Origin: an uncultured Flavobacteriaceae bacterium
Lineage (GTDB): Bacteria; Bacteroidota; Bacteroidia; Flavobacteriales; Flavobacteriaceae
Assembly (NCBI GenBank): GCA_913020295.1
Contig: CAJWAA010000004.1
Span: 1 to 64,000, forward strand
Direction: 5' to 3'
DNA length: 64,000 nt
The notes below the pieces were generated by a model that had not been told where the DNA came from, ran no database searches, and worked only from the letters and a program-made list of their open reading frames with translations. The translations under genes and the position numbers were made by a program. Positions 37,996 to 47,752 of the stretch are shown here, in pieces. Position 1 is the first letter of the stretch, and each line of letters opens with the position of its first letter.

Positions 37996-38547
37996 TTAAC
38001 TTTTTTTAAAGGGTAAACCCAATTCACTCAACAATGACTTTGCTTCTTTATCTGTTTTAGCTGAGGTAATGAAGGAAATGTCCATACCTGAGATTTTGTT
38101 AACCTTATCTATATTGATTTCGGGGAAAATAATCTGTTCTGTTATTCCCAAATTATAATTACCTCTTCCATCAAATCCATTGGCCTTTACACCTTGAAAA
38201 TCTCTAACTCTAGGCAATGCAGTAGTGACTAACCGGTCCAAAAATTCGTACATGCGTTCACCTCTTAGGGTTACTTTGGCACCAATGGGCATACCTTTAC
38301 GGAGCTTGAAGGCAGCAACATCTTTCTTAGAATTAGTAGGAATGGCTTTCTGTCCGGAAATTACAGTCAATTCTTCAACTGCATAGTCAATCAATTTCTT
38401 ATCAGCTACAGCAGCACCTACTCCACGGCTGATCACAATTTTCTGGAGTTTGGGAACCTGCATCACATTGATATATCCAAACTCTTCCTTCATAGAGGAA
38501 ATAATTTGTTCTATATATTCCTTTTTAAGTCTTGCTTGATAACTCAT
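37996..38547 (-). CDS. rplE: 50S ribosomal protein L5
   Basis: 183 residues, complete, with [14 protein letters not shown] near the N-terminus and the [20 protein letters not shown] end. It binds 5S rRNA and contacts S13 across the subunit interface. Its ATG shares one base with the rplX stop (TAATG). Confidence 0.98.
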   Translation of the reverse strand: MSYQARLKKEYIEQIISSMKEEFGYINVMQVPKLQKIVISRGVGAAVADKKLIDYAVEELTVISGQKAIPTNSKKDVAAFKLRKGMPIGAKVTLRGERMYEFLDRLVTTALPRVRDFQGVKANGFDGRGNYNLGITEQIIFPEINIDKVNKISGMDISFITSAKTDKEAKSLLSELGLPFKKS

Positions 38548-38858
38548 TACACTACTTCATTATTTTTTTTTGCAAAACGAACCTTGTTTCCGTCTTCTAA
38601 TCTGTAACCTACTCGGGTAGCTTGCCCATCGGGCGTAGTTAAGGAAAGATTAGAAACATGTATAGGAGCTTCTTTTTCAACAATACCTCCCTGGGGATTT
38701 TGAGCACTGGGTTTGGAATGTTTTTTAATGACATTAACACCTTCAACGATGACCTTATTTTGATCGTTGATTACCTTTATTACCCTACCCATGGAACCTT
38801 TATGCTCTCCGGATATTACAAGTACATTGTCGTCTTTTTTAATTTTTATCTTAGTCAT
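38547..38858 (-). CDS. rplX: 50S ribosomal protein L24
   Basis: 103 residues with a KOW motif ([20 protein letters not shown]) and the [16 protein letters not shown]-like segment [16 protein letters not shown]. One of the two assembly initiators of the large subunit. Nine bases after rplN. Confidence 0.98.
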   Translation of the reverse strand: MTKIKIKKDDNVLVISGEHKGSMGRVIKVINDQNKVIVEGVNVIKKHSKPSAQNPQGGIVEKEAPIHVSNLSLTTPDGQATRVGYRLEDGNKVRFAKKNNEVV

Positions 38859-38867
38859 TTAAAAAAG

Positions 38868-39236
38868 TTAAAGCACTTCGGGTGCCAATGATACAATTTT
38901 CATAAACTGTTTATCTCTTAGTTCACGAGCCACAGGACCAAACACTCGTGTTCCTCTCATTTCGCCAGTTGGATTTAACAAAACACAAGCATTGTCATCA
39001 AAACGAATGTATGATCCATCAGCACGTCGAACTTCTTTTGTAGTTCTAACAACTACAGCTTGAGACACTTGGCCTTTTTTTATGGTTCCTGATGGAGAGG
39101 CTTCCTTGACAGAGACAACGATTTTGTCTCCAATAGAGGCATATCTTCTTTTAGTTCCTCCCAAAACCCTAATTGCCATAACTTCCTTAGCTCCAGTATT
39201 ATCAGCAACCTTTAATCTAGATTCTTGTTGTAACAT
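38868..39236 (-). CDS. rplN: 50S ribosomal protein L14
   Basis: 122 residues, complete, beginning [19 protein letters not shown] with the signature [20 protein letters not shown]. It lies at the subunit interface. Two bases after the rpsQ stop. Confidence 0.98.
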   Translation of the reverse strand: MLQQESRLKVADNTGAKEVMAIRVLGGTKRRYASIGDKIVVSVKEASPSGTIKKGQVSQAVVVRTTKEVRRADGSYIRFDDNACVLLNPTGEMRGTRVFGPVARELRDKQFMKIVSLAPEVL

Positions 39237-39238
39237 TA

Positions 39239-39496
39239 TTATTTAGCTCTTTCAATTATTTCAACCAATCGCCAACATTTTGATTTGCTCAAAGGACGAG
39301 TTTCCATTATTTTAACAGTGTCACCTACATTACAATCATTCAGATCATCGTGGGCGTGGTATTTCTTAGTCTTTAAAACGAATTTACCGTACATTGGGTG
39401 TTTGACCCTTTTAACCTCAGAGACAACAATGGATTTTTCCATTTTGTTACTAGTTACCACACCAATTCGTTCTTTTCTTAAATTTCTATTTTCCAT
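39239..39496 (-). CDS. rpsQ: 30S ribosomal protein S17
   Basis: 85 residues from the ATG at 39496 ([14 protein letters not shown]). A TTG at 39508 would overlap the rpmC end and add four residues not found in the family, so it is rejected. OB-fold protein with [19 protein letters not shown]. Binds the 5' domain of 16S rRNA. Four bases after the rpmC stop. Confidence 0.97.
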   Translation of the reverse strand: MENRNLRKERIGVVTSNKMEKSIVVSEVKRVKHPMYGKFVLKTKKYHAHDDLNDCNVGDTVKIMETRPLSKSKCWRLVEIIERAK

Positions 39497-39500
39497 ATTC

Positions 39501-39701
39501 TCAGGCAATTATTTGATTTTGCTTGATACTAATAGCTGTCAATAATCTGGCTACTGTTTTTCTAACTGTTTTTATCTGCAATGGATTTTCTAGAGGGCTT
39601 ACTGAATGGTTCATCTTTAAATCAGACAATTGTTTTTGAAATTCCGTTAGCTTGTCTTGCAGGTCCTCTAAAGATAGTTTTTCGATTTCTGATGTTTTCA
39701 T
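39501..39701 (-). CDS. rpmC: 50S ribosomal protein L29
   Basis: 66 residues forming two helices: [18 protein letters not shown], then the signature [18 protein letters not shown]. It sits at the tunnel exit beside L23 and helps dock SRP and trigger factor. Twelve bases after rplP. Confidence 0.98.
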   Translation of the reverse strand: MKTSEIEKLSLEDLQDKLTEFQKQLSDLKMNHSVSPLENPLQIKTVRKTVARLLTAISIKQNQIIA

Positions 39702-39713
39702 TTTCTTCTAAAA

Positions 39714-40133
39714 TTAGGCTTGAAAGTCTCTAGCAATTATGAATCTTGTCTTAACAGGTAATTTCTGGGCTGCCAATCTTAGTGCTTCCTTTGCTACAGA
39801 CAAGGGAACACCTGCAATCTCAAAAATGATTCGGCCTGGCTTAACGACGGCTACAAAGTATTCTGGGGCCCCTTTTCCTTTACCCATCCTAACCTCTAAA
39901 GGCTTTTTTGTGATAGGTTTGTCTGGAAAAATTTTGATCCATAATTGACCTTCTCTCTTCATATAACGAGTAGCTGCTATTCTTGCGGCTTCAATTTGTC
40001 GAGATGTAATGAATTTAGAATCTAAAGACTTAATACCAAACATACCGTTAGACAGCTGGCTTCCTCTCTGGGAAGTACCCTTCATGCGCCCTTTTTGCGC
40101 TTTACGGAATTTTGTTCTTTTAGGTTGTAACAT
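39714..40133 (-). CDS. rplP: 50S ribosomal protein L16
   Basis: 139 residues, complete. Begins [19 protein letters not shown] and contains [20 protein letters not shown]. It positions tRNA in the A site. Five bases after the rpsC stop. Confidence 0.98.
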   Translation of the reverse strand: MLQPKRTKFRKAQKGRMKGTSQRGSQLSNGMFGIKSLDSKFITSRQIEAARIAATRYMKREGQLWIKIFPDKPITKKPLEVRMGKGKGAPEYFVAVVKPGRIIFEIAGVPLSVAKEALRLAAQKLPVKTRFIIARDFQA

Positions 40134-40138
40134 TTTAC

Positions 40139-40876
40139 CTATGTGTTATTACTGTTTCCTCTTCTTTGCTGACGTCCTCCAGATCCACCAACTTTGTTAT
40201 TTCCACCTCCTGATTTTTTGGACATGCCTACCAAGGGAGAGAGCTCTCTCTTTCCAAAAACCTCACCTTTCATTATCCATACTTTAATACCTAAGCGACC
40301 GTAAGTAGTATGAGCCTCTACCAATGCGTAGTCAATATCTGCTCTAAAAGTCGACAATGGTATTCTTCCTTCTTTATAGGACTCAGATCGTGCCATTTCC
40401 GCACCATTTAATCGACCAGAAATCTGAATTTTAATTCCTTCAGCATTCATACGCATTGATGCGGCAATTGCCATTTTTATGGCACGACGATAAGAAATTC
40501 TGCTTTCAATCTGACGTGCTACACTGGCGGCAACCAATTGTGCGTCTAATTCGGGACGTTTAATCTCGAAAATATTGATTTGAATATCCTTATTGGTAAT
40601 CTTTTTTAATTCCTCCTTAAGTTTGTCTACCTCTTGTCCTGCTTTACCAATAATAATTCCTGGACGAGCTGTAGTGATAGTTATAGTAATGAGTTTTAGG
40701 GTACGTTCGATGATTACATTAGAAACACTAGCTTTAGCCAATCGGGCGTGAATATACCTTCTTATCTTTTCATCTTCAGCCAGTTTATCTCCGTAATTTC
40801 GACCGCCAAACCAGTTGGAGTCCCAACCTCTTATAATTCCCAAACGATTACCAATAGGATTAGTTTTTTGTCCCAT
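40139..40876 (-). CDS. rpsC: 30S ribosomal protein S3
   Basis: 245 residues from the ATG at 40876, giving the canonical [18 protein letters not shown] start. A TTG at 40888 would overlap rplV and is rejected. KH domain with [16 protein letters not shown], then the C-domain, and a glycine/asparagine-rich tail. Shapes the mRNA entry channel. One base after rplV. Confidence 0.98.
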   Translation of the reverse strand: MGQKTNPIGNRLGIIRGWDSNWFGGRNYGDKLAEDEKIRRYIHARLAKASVSNVIIERTLKLITITITTARPGIIIGKAGQEVDKLKEELKKITNKDIQINIFEIKRPELDAQLVAASVARQIESRISYRRAIKMAIAASMRMNAEGIKIQISGRLNGAEMARSESYKEGRIPLSTFRADIDYALVEAHTTYGRLGIKVWIMKGEVFGKRELSPLVGMSKKSGGGNNKVGGSGGRQQRRGNSNNT

Positions 40877-40877
40877 A

Positions 40878-41282
40878 TTAATTTTCAATATTATTTGCTC
40901 CTAATACCAGGGTTACGTGATTGGAACGTTTTCTAATTCTGTGTGCTCTCCCTTGAGGAGCAGGACGAAGACGTTTCAACATCTTTCCACCGTCCACCTT
41001 AATTTCTTTAATAAATAAAGCAGCCTTTTCAACGTCTGACTCTTCATTTTTGGCTTGCCAATTTGAAATGGCAGATAGCAGTAGCTTTTCCAGCTTTCTT
41101 GAGGCCTCTTTAGGACTAAATTTTAAAATTGCCAATGCCTTGTTTACATCCTCACCTCTCAGTTGATCGGCAACCAATCTCATTTTACGGGGTGATGACG
41201 GACAATTATTTAGTTTGGCAAAGGCCAAATTTTCGTTAGCCTTCTTTATCACTGCTGCAGATTCTCTTTTACGTTTTCCCAT
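40878..41282 (-). CDS. rplV: 50S ribosomal protein L22
   Basis: 134 residues, complete, with [13 protein letters not shown] and the tunnel-lining hairpin ending in [18 protein letters not shown] basic N-terminal extension of about 20 residues is present. Nine bases after rpsS. Confidence 0.97.
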   Translation of the reverse strand: MGKRKRESAAVIKKANENLAFAKLNNCPSSPRKMRLVADQLRGEDVNKALAILKFSPKEASRKLEKLLLSAISNWQAKNEESDVEKAALFIKEIKVDGGKMLKRLRPAPQGRAHRIRKRSNHVTLVLGANNIEN

Positions 41283-41291
41283 GTCCGTAAA

Positions 41292-41570
41292 TTATTTTTT
41301 GCCTTTATTTTTAGCCCCTGCATGTCCCCTAAAAGATCTAGTGGGGGAGAATTCTCCCAGTTTATGACCAACCATGTTTTCAGTGATATATACAGGAACA
41401 AACTGACGTCCGTTGTGAACTCCAATGGTTTGACCCACAAAGTCAGGGGTAATTAATGAAGCACGAGACCATGTTTTGATTACTGTCTTTTTATTTTCTT
41501 CTACGTTTTTCTGAACCTTTTTTTCAAGGCTGAGTGAAACGAAGGGTCCTTTTTTCAATGAACGAGCCAT
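41292..41570 (-). CDS. rpsS: 30S ribosomal protein S19
   Basis: 92 residues, complete, beginning [18 protein letters not shown] with the signature [19 protein letters not shown]. Forms the small-subunit head with S13. Nine bases after rplB. Confidence 0.98.
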   Translation of the reverse strand: MARSLKKGPFVSLSLEKKVQKNVEENKKTVIKTWSRASLITPDFVGQTIGVHNGRQFVPVYITENMVGHKLGEFSPTRSFRGHAGAKNKGKK

Positions 41571-41579
41571 AATTATTGA

Positions 41580-42404
41580 TTATTTTTTTCTACGTTCTAA
41601 GATGAATTTGTTACTCGCTTTATTCTTGGATCGGGTTTTGAAACCTTTGGCAGGGATACCATTTTTTGACCTGGGATGACCTCCGGAGGCACGTCCCTCT
41701 CCACCCCCCATTGGATGATCAACAGGGTTCATGGCAACTGGACGTGTTCTTGGTCTTCTTCCAATCCATCGAGATCGGCCTGCTTTTCCAGAGACTAATA
41801 ATTGATGATCAGAATTGGAAACTACCCCAATTGTAGCAATACAGTTTGTAGGCACCGTACGGGTTTCACCGGAAGGCAATTTGATAGTAGCTAGTTTTTT
41901 TTCTCGTGCCATCAATTGAGCAAATGCTCCAGCACTTCGCGCCAAAGCAGCACCTGCGCCTGGATTTAATTCAATACAAGAGATGATTGTTCCTAAGGGA
42001 ATTTTGGACAAATGAAGGGCATTACCCACCTCAGGTGAAGCCTTTTCTCCCGAAATTATTTTTTGTCCTATTTGAAGTCCATTTTGAGCAATTATATAAC
42101 GCCTTTCGCCGTCTTTATATTCCAAAAGTGCAATAAATGCTGTTCGGTTAGGATCGTACTCTATAGATTTGACTTCTGCAATAATGTCAAATTTATTACG
42201 CTTAAAGTCAATAAGACGATATCTTTTTTTGTGTCCACCACCACGATGGCGAACGGTCATTTTTCCCCTATTGTTTCTTCCTCCAGTTCGTTTTTTTGGA
42301 AAGAGTAAACTTTTCTCCGGCTTGTCAGTAGTAATTGCGTCAAATCCATTTACTACTCTAAAACGCTGTGCGGGAGTTACTGGTTTTAATTTTCTTACTG
42401 ACAT
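41580..42404 (-). CDS. rplB: 50S ribosomal protein L2
   Basis: 274 residues, complete, with RRTVMNAVDHP replaced by the equivalent [18 protein letters not shown] signature around the peptidyl-transferase-proximal histidine. Needed for subunit association. Nine bases after rplW. Confidence 0.98.
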   Translation of the reverse strand: MSVRKLKPVTPAQRFRVVNGFDAITTDKPEKSLLFPKKRTGGRNNRGKMTVRHRGGGHKKRYRLIDFKRNKFDIIAEVKSIEYDPNRTAFIALLEYKDGERRYIIAQNGLQIGQKIISGEKASPEVGNALHLSKIPLGTIISCIELNPGAGAALARSAGAFAQLMAREKKLATIKLPSGETRTVPTNCIATIGVVSNSDHQLLVSGKAGRSRWIGRRPRTRPVAMNPVDHPMGGGEGRASGGHPRSKNGIPAKGFKTRSKNKASNKFILERRKK

Positions 42405-42413
42405 TATACGATT

Positions 42414-42704
42414 TTAAATATTACTGTAAAAATCTATGGCATCACCATCTGCAACCTGAACCACAGCTTTTTTTGTGGCATTAGTTTTTCCAGATTGGAT
42501 ACCTGTTTTCGTATATTTTATCTTTCTCACGGGGCCGTAATTGAGTGTTCTAACTTTATCTACAGAAACACTGTATGCGGCCTCTACAGCTTTTTTAATT
42601 TCAACCTTGTTAGCTTTAATGTTGACCAAAAAGCTGTAACAATTATTAAGCTCACTGGCAGTAGTGGCTTTCTCGGTAATAATAGGTTTTATTAAAACAT
42701 CCAT
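42414..42704 (-). CDS. rplW: 50S ribosomal protein L23
   Basis: 96 residues, complete, with PIITEKAT at the start and NKVEIKKAVEAAYSV in the middle. Docking site at the tunnel exit for trigger factor and SRP. Four bases after rplD. Confidence 0.98.
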   Translation of the reverse strand: MDVLIKPIITEKATTASELNNCYSFLVNIKANKVEIKKAVEAAYSVSVDKVRTLNYGPVRKIKYTKTGIQSGKTNATKKAVVQVADGDAIDFYSNI

Positions 42705-42708
42705 GTTA

Positions 42709-43344
42709 TTAAACTTTATTTAAAATCGATTCAATTTCGGACACAGCACTTTCAAGAAATACCAAGCTTGAAGCATTGGTAATCTGATAAGTATTTAATT
42801 CTGAGTTAGTTATAACTTTTGAATACCCCAAATTTCGAGAGGACAAATATACATTATTATTTGATTCACCCAAGACTACTAAAGACTTTTTGTCGCTCAA
42901 ACCCAAAGCTTCTAAAACCTTTATGTATGAGGATGTTTTTGGTGTGTCGATTTTAAAATCCTCAATAATTAAAATAGACTTTTCCTTTGCTTTAATGCTT
43001 AGTGCAGACTTTCTAGCTAACCTTTTTACCTTTTTATTGACTTTCTGGTTATAATCCCTAGGGCTTGGGCCAAAAATTCGGCCTCCACCACGGAAAATAG
43101 GATTCTTAATACTACCGGCTCTGGCAGTACCTGTTCCTTTTTGTTTTTTGATCTTGCGTGTGCTTCCCACGATTTCTGCCCTCTCTTTAGACTTGTGATT
43201 TCCTTGTCTTTTATTGGCTAAATGTTGTTTAACGTCTAAGTAAATGGCATGATCATTTGGTTCAATCTCAAAAACCGATTGGTCCAGTTTGATTTTTCTT
43301 CCCGTCTCTTTTCCTTTGTTATTAAGTACTGCTAATTCTATCAT
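42709..43344 (-). CDS. rplD: 50S ribosomal protein L4
   Basis: 211 residues, complete, with the tunnel-lining loop [19 protein letters not shown] and [14 protein letters not shown]. In some bacteria L4 represses its own operon; no such leader was identified. Its ATG overlaps the rplC stop by four bases (ATGA). Confidence 0.98.
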   Translation of the reverse strand: MIELAVLNNKGKETGRKIKLDQSVFEIEPNDHAIYLDVKQHLANKRQGNHKSKERAEIVGSTRKIKKQKGTGTARAGSIKNPIFRGGGRIFGPSPRDYNQKVNKKVKRLARKSALSIKAKEKSILIIEDFKIDTPKTSSYIKVLEALGLSDKKSLVVLGESNNNVYLSSRNLGYSKVITNSELNTYQITNASSLVFLESAVSEIESILNKV

Positions 43345-43958
43345 TTCTGAACAATTACATATGAGTTTTTGTGACCGGGAACACAGCCTTTAAGCACTAA
43401 AAGATTCTTTTCGGTAACCACTTTCACCACTGAAAGGTTTTGCACCTTAACTTTCTCATTTCCAGTTTGGCCCGCCATACGCATGCCTTTAAAAACACGA
43501 GCAGGATAAGAAGCCGCCCCAATTGATCCAGGTGCTCTCAACCTGTTGTGTTGTCCATGAGTCGCCTGCCCAACCCCTGAAAATCCATGTCTCTTAACCA
43601 CTCCCTGGAAACCTTTCCCCTTGGATGTGCCTGAAACATCAACAAACTCACCCTCTGTGAAATGATCTACCGTAATGGTATCACCTAATTTATATTCTTC
43701 TTCAAAATCTCGAAATTCGACAAGCTTTTTCATAGGAGCAGTATTAGCTTTTTTGAAATGCCCTTTGGCGGCATTGGTGGCTCTTTTTTCTGCCTTGTAA
43801 TCGAAACCCAGTTGAAGCGCATCATACCCATCAACCGCTTCGGTTCTGACTTGGGTAACCACACATGGCCCTACTTCCAATACCGTACAAGGGATGTTTT
43901 TCCCTTTTTCGTCAAAGAGACTGGTCATGCCGATTTTCCTTCCTATTAACCCAGACAT
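43341..43958 (-). CDS. rplC: 50S ribosomal protein L3
   Basis: 205 residues, complete, with [15 protein letters not shown] at the start and [22 protein letters not shown] reaching the peptidyl-transferase centre, shown here by the segments [12 protein letters not shown] and GQATHGQHN. One of the two large-subunit assembly initiators. Eighteen bases after rpsJ. Confidence 0.98.
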   Translation of the reverse strand: MSGLIGRKIGMTSLFDEKGKNIPCTVLEVGPCVVTQVRTEAVDGYDALQLGFDYKAEKRATNAAKGHFKKANTAPMKKLVEFRDFEEEYKLGDTITVDHFTEGEFVDVSGTSKGKGFQGVVKRHGFSGVGQATHGQHNRLRAPGSIGAASYPARVFKGMRMAGQTGNEKVKVQNLSVVKVVTEKNLLVLKGCVPGHKNSYVIVQK

Positions 43959-43976
43959 TATTTAAATGTTTTAAAA

Positions 43977-44282
43977 TTAAACTTTGATTTCTACCTCTAC
44001 ACCACTGGGTAACTCTAATTTCATCAAAGCATCAATAGTTTTTGATGAGGAACTGTAGATATCCAATAGACGTTTGTATGAATTTAATTTGAATTGCTCT
44101 CTTGATTTTTTATTAACATGTGGAGAACGCAATACTGTAAAAATTTTCTTGTGAGTTGGTAAAGGGATAGGGCCTGTAACCACAGCACCAGTCGTTTTTA
44201 CGGTCTTTACAATTTTATCGGCAGATTTATCTACCAAATTATGATCGTAGGACTTTAATTTTATTCTAATTTTTTGGCTCAT
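43977..44282 (-). CDS. rpsJ: 30S ribosomal protein S10
   Basis: 101 residues, complete, beginning [19 protein letters not shown], with the signature [20 protein letters not shown]. Also a partner of NusB in antitermination. It follows fusA by ten bases; tuf, found here in many bacteria, is absent from the window, as usual in Bacteroidota. Confidence 0.98.
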   Translation of the reverse strand: MSQKIRIKLKSYDHNLVDKSADKIVKTVKTTGAVVTGPIPLPTHKKIFTVLRSPHVNKKSREQFKLNSYKRLLDIYSSSSKTIDALMKLELPSGVEVEIKV

Positions 44283-44292
44283 TTTAAATACA

Positions 44293-46419
44293 TTATGAGT
44301 TATTCCCTTTTATTTCAGCGATAACACCTTCAGAGATGTTGGTAGGTGTTTCAGCATAGTGATCAAATTCCATGGTAGAAGTAGCACGACCTGATGAGAG
44401 TGTTCTCAGTGCAGTTACATATCCAAACATTTCTGATAACGGTACTTCTGCTTTAACTACTTTCGATCCAGCTCTGTCATCCATTGAGTTGACTTGTCCC
44501 CTGCGTCTATTTAAATCACCAACAATATCTCCCATATTTTCCTCAGGGGTCAAAACCTCCAACTTCATGATGGGTTCCATTATGACAGCTCGGGCTGCTT
44601 TAGCAGATTCTTTAAAACCAATTTTAGCGGCCAATTCAAAAGAAAGTGAATCGGAATCAACCGGATGGAAAGAACCGTCTTTAAGCGTCACCTTCATGGA
44701 ATCAACTTCAAAACCTGCCAGAGGACCATTTTTCATTGAATCTTTAAATCCTTTCTCTACAGAAGGGATATATTCCTTTGGGATATTTCCTCCCTTAATT
44801 TCATTGATAAATTCCAGTCCAACTTTACCTTCTTCGGCAGGCTCGAGTGTAAATACTATATCGGCAAATTTTCCTCGACCACCTGTTTGTTTTTTATATA
44901 CTTCACGATGATCTGCTAAAGCCGTGAGGGCTTCTTTGTACTCTACCTGAGGTTGTCCCTGATTAACTTCGACCTTAAACTCACGTCTGAGTCGATCAAT
45001 AATAATGTCCAAGTGCAATTCACCCATTCCAGAGATTACCGTTTGACCAGAGGCCTCATCGGTTTTAACCTGAAAAGTAGGGTCTTCTTCAGCTAGTTTT
45101 GCCAAAGACAACCCGAGTTTATCAATGTCAGCTTTGGTTTTTGGTTCGACTGCAATCCCGATTACAGGGTCAGGAAAGTCCATACTCTCCAATATTATGG
45201 GAGATTTCTCCGCAGATAAAGTATCTCCGGTTTTGATATCTTTAAATCCAACTGCAGCACCAATATCACCCGCTTCGATAAAATCGATAGCATTTTGTTT
45301 ATTAGAATGCATTTGATATATACGTGAAATACGTTCTTTTTTTGAAGTACGATTGTTCAAAACATAAGATCCTGCATCGAGTCTACCTGAATAAGCTCTA
45401 AAGAAGGCTAACCGACCTACAAAAGGATCTGTAGCAATTTTAAAAGCCAAAGCCGAAAATGGTTCACTCACCTCGGGTTTTCTAGAAATCTCATTGTCAG
45501 AATCGGGATCAGTGCCTACAATGGCATCTTTATCCTCAGGAGAAGGTAAATAACGACAAACGGCATCCAATAGAAACTGAACACCTTTATTTTTAAATGA
45601 AGAACCACAAATCATAGGTATGATGCTCATATCTTGAGTGGCTGCCCTGAGGGCATTGTGTACCTCATATTCGGAAATTGACTCGGGATCTTCAAAATAT
45701 TTTTCCAAAAGATTCTCATCATATTCAGCAACAGCTTCTATTAACTGACCTCTAAGTGTTTCAGCCTCACCCTTAAGTTCTTCGGGAATGTCAATAACAT
45801 CGAAAGTGGATCCAAAGTTATCATCGTGCCATACAATTGCCCGGTTTTTAACTAAATCGACAATTCCTTTAAAATCTTCTTCGTCTCCAATATTCAATAC
45901 AATAGGAACAGCGTTAGACTTGAGCATATCTTTGACCTGCTGACAAACATTAAGGAAATTAGCACCTTGTCGATCCATTTTATTCACAAAACCTATGCGA
46001 GGAACTTTATAATTGTCTGCCAAACGCCAATTGGTCTCAGACTGAGGCTCAACTCCGTCTACGGCTGAAAACAAAAAAACCAATCCATCAAGAACTCTGA
46101 GTGATCGGTTTACTTCTACCGTAAAATCTACGTGACCAGGGGTGTCGATAATATTAAAGTGATAACCCTTAGCTTCAGCAGTCGGTTTACCTTGCTCTGT
46201 AGGGAATTGCCATATACAGGTTGTAGCTGCAGATGTGATGGTGATACCTCTCTCTTGCTCTTGCTCCATCCAATCCATAGTGGCGGCACCATCATGTACT
46301 TCACCAATCTTGTGACTCACACCGGTATAGAACAATATTCTTTCGGTAGTAGTAGTCTTTCCAGCATCAATATGGGCTGCAATACCTATATTTCTTGTAT
46401 ATTTTAAATCTCTTGCCAT
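44293..46419 (-). CDS. fusA: Elongation factor G
   Basis: 708 residues, five domains. GTPase motifs: [14 protein letters not shown] (G1), ITSAATT (G2), DTPGHVDF (G3) and NKMDRQGA (G4). Domain IV, which enters the A site, includes GGRGKFADI. It drives translocation and, with RRF, ribosome recycling. It begins six bases after the rpsG stop. Confidence 0.98.
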   Translation of the reverse strand: MARDLKYTRNIGIAAHIDAGKTTTTERILFYTGVSHKIGEVHDGAATMDWMEQEQERGITITSAATTCIWQFPTEQGKPTAEAKGYHFNIIDTPGHVDFTVEVNRSLRVLDGLVFLFSAVDGVEPQSETNWRLADNYKVPRIGFVNKMDRQGANFLNVCQQVKDMLKSNAVPIVLNIGDEEDFKGIVDLVKNRAIVWHDDNFGSTFDVIDIPEELKGEAETLRGQLIEAVAEYDENLLEKYFEDPESISEYEVHNALRAATQDMSIIPMICGSSFKNKGVQFLLDAVCRYLPSPEDKDAIVGTDPDSDNEISRKPEVSEPFSALAFKIATDPFVGRLAFFRAYSGRLDAGSYVLNNRTSKKERISRIYQMHSNKQNAIDFIEAGDIGAAVGFKDIKTGDTLSAEKSPIILESMDFPDPVIGIAVEPKTKADIDKLGLSLAKLAEEDPTFQVKTDEASGQTVISGMGELHLDIIIDRLRREFKVEVNQGQPQVEYKEALTALADHREVYKKQTGGRGKFADIVFTLEPAEEGKVGLEFINEIKGGNIPKEYIPSVEKGFKDSMKNGPLAGFEVDSMKVTLKDGSFHPVDSDSLSFELAAKIGFKESAKAARAVIMEPIMKLEVLTPEENMGDIVGDLNRRRGQVNSMDDRAGSKVVKAEVPLSEMFGYVTALRTLSSGRATSTMEFDHYAETPTNISEGVIAEIKGNNS

Positions 46420-46425
46420 TGGTGA

Positions 46426-46902
46426 TTAGAATCTAAAGTGTGAAAAAGCTTTATTCGCCTCTGCCATTTTGTGCGTATCAACTCTTTTTTTTACTGCAGC
46501 ACCTTCCTCTTTTGCAGCCGCTAAAACCTCTTGTGCCAAACGAAGGGCCATGGACTTTTCATTTCGCTTACGGGCAGAGGTGATCAACCACTTCATGGCC
46601 AGTGAAACTTTTCGGTCAGGTCGAATTTGCATAGGAATTTGAAAAGTGGCTCCTCCAACTCTTCTGCTTCTTACCTCTACATGGGGCATAACATTAGATA
46701 GGGCATCTTTCCATACCTCCAATGGTGTTTTTTCTTCATCTTGATTTCGCTCCCCTATAATTTCGATGGCGTCATAAAATATACTGAGGGCAATAGATTT
46801 TTTACCATCCCACATCAACATGTTAACAAAACGGGTAACAAGTTGGTCCTTGAATTTCGGATCGGGTAAGAGGGGGCGTTTTTTAGCTTGTCTTTTTCTC
46901 AT
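46426..46902 (-). CDS. rpsG: 30S ribosomal protein S7
   Basis: 158 residues, complete, opening [17 protein letters not shown], with [20 protein letters not shown] and a C-terminal [12 protein letters not shown] end. It nucleates assembly of the small-subunit head. Twenty-three bases after rpsL. Confidence 0.98.
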   Translation of the reverse strand: MRKRQAKKRPLLPDPKFKDQLVTRFVNMLMWDGKKSIALSIFYDAIEIIGERNQDEEKTPLEVWKDALSNVMPHVEVRSRRVGGATFQIPMQIRPDRKVSLAMKWLITSARKRNEKSMALRLAQEVLAAAKEEGAAVKKRVDTHKMAEANKAFSHFRF

Positions 46903-46925
46903 AATTAGTAATTAGGAATTTAAGG

Positions 46926-47300
46926 CTATTTCTTAGGTCTTTTAGCTCCGTATTTGGAACGGCGTTGCAACCGGCCCTCTACGCCGGCAGTATCCAGTGC
47001 ACCTCTTACAATGTGATAACGGACTCCCGGCAAATCCTTTACTCTTCCGCCACGGACCAATACTATCGAATGCTCTTGGAGGTTGTGTCCTTCTCCGGGA
47101 ATGTAAGCATTGACCTCTTTTCCATTGGTCAAACGAACACGAGCAACTTTGCGCATTGCAGAGTTCGGCTTTTTTGGCGTAGTAGTGTAAACTCGGGTAC
47201 AAACACCACGCCTCTGCGGACACGAATCCAAGGCCGCCGATTTACTCTTCTTGGTAATGGTGACTCTTCCTTTTCTTACTAATTGTGCTATGGTTGGCAT
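46926..47300 (-). CDS. rpsL: 30S ribosomal protein S12
   Basis: 124 residues, complete, beginning [12 protein letters not shown]. The decoding-site loops [16 protein letters not shown] and [11 protein letters not shown] are intact; the lysine of TPKKPNS, a common site of streptomycin-resistance changes, is the wild-type residue. First gene of the ribosomal operon, preceded by a good promoter. Confidence 0.98.
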   Translation of the reverse strand: MPTIAQLVRKGRVTITKKSKSAALDSCPQRRGVCTRVYTTTPKKPNSAMRKVARVRLTNGKEVNAYIPGEGHNLQEHSIVLVRGGRVKDLPGVRYHIVRGALDTAGVEGRLQRRSKYGAKRPKK

Positions 47301-47752
47301 ATGTTTTTTAAAAAACCCCCATTTTTATGGGCGTGCAAATGTAAAAATTATTTTTCTCTATTCAAACCATTGGCCCTAATTTTTATGGTTTTTTTTAAAA
47401 TGGGTTTAAATATTATTGCACATGAATTTTTCATTTTGATATCACACTTTGAATCTTAAAAAAAGGGTTAATTATCCTAATGTTACCATTAATATTACCA
47501 AGTATTTTTTTTATGTTTTAAGTGAATGTACCTTCAAAAACCTTTTTTAGAAAAAATGTCATATTGTTTGACATAATGTAACTTATCATAAGTGTAATTT
47601 TAATTTTATCTTATTTAAATAGACAGGGAATTAATCCATCATTACAGAGATGCTTTACCAAGTTAAATAGATATTATTATCTTTAAAAAATTTTTTAGTT
47701 CTACTGTTGTAATTCCTTTTTGGTATGAATTAAAAGATTGTTAAAGATATTT
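47301..47752. other. Intergenic region between rpsL and susC
   Basis: 452 very AT-rich bases between divergent genes. It holds the rpsL promoter and leader at its left end. The 9-mer TTACCAAGT occurs twice (47495-47503 and 47655-47663), with a third TTACCA at 47483-47488. A weak promoter for susC could be TTTA (47654-47657), 20 bases, TATCTTTA (47678-47685). I see no ORF or RNA gene. Confidence 0.6.
47336..47366 (-). promoter_or_regulatory. Promoter of the ribosomal operon
   Basis: On the minus strand TTTG (47366-47363), exactly 19 bases, then TACATTTG (47343-47336): a full match to the Bacteroidota TTTG...TAnnTTTG consensus. Transcription should start near 47329-47331, giving a leader of about 30 bases that begins inside a short hairpin (CCCAT/ATGGG, 47318-47331). 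Confidence 0.8.

Noticed and set aside
39497-39508. TTG start giving a longer S17
   Set aside because: It overlaps the end of rpmC and adds residues absent from the family; the ATG at 39496 fits.
40877-40888. TTG start giving a longer S3
   Set aside because: It overlaps rplV; the ATG at 40876 gives the canonical MGQKTNP start.
47738-47752. TTG start for SusC
   Set aside because: The signal peptide begins naturally at the ATG at 47753.
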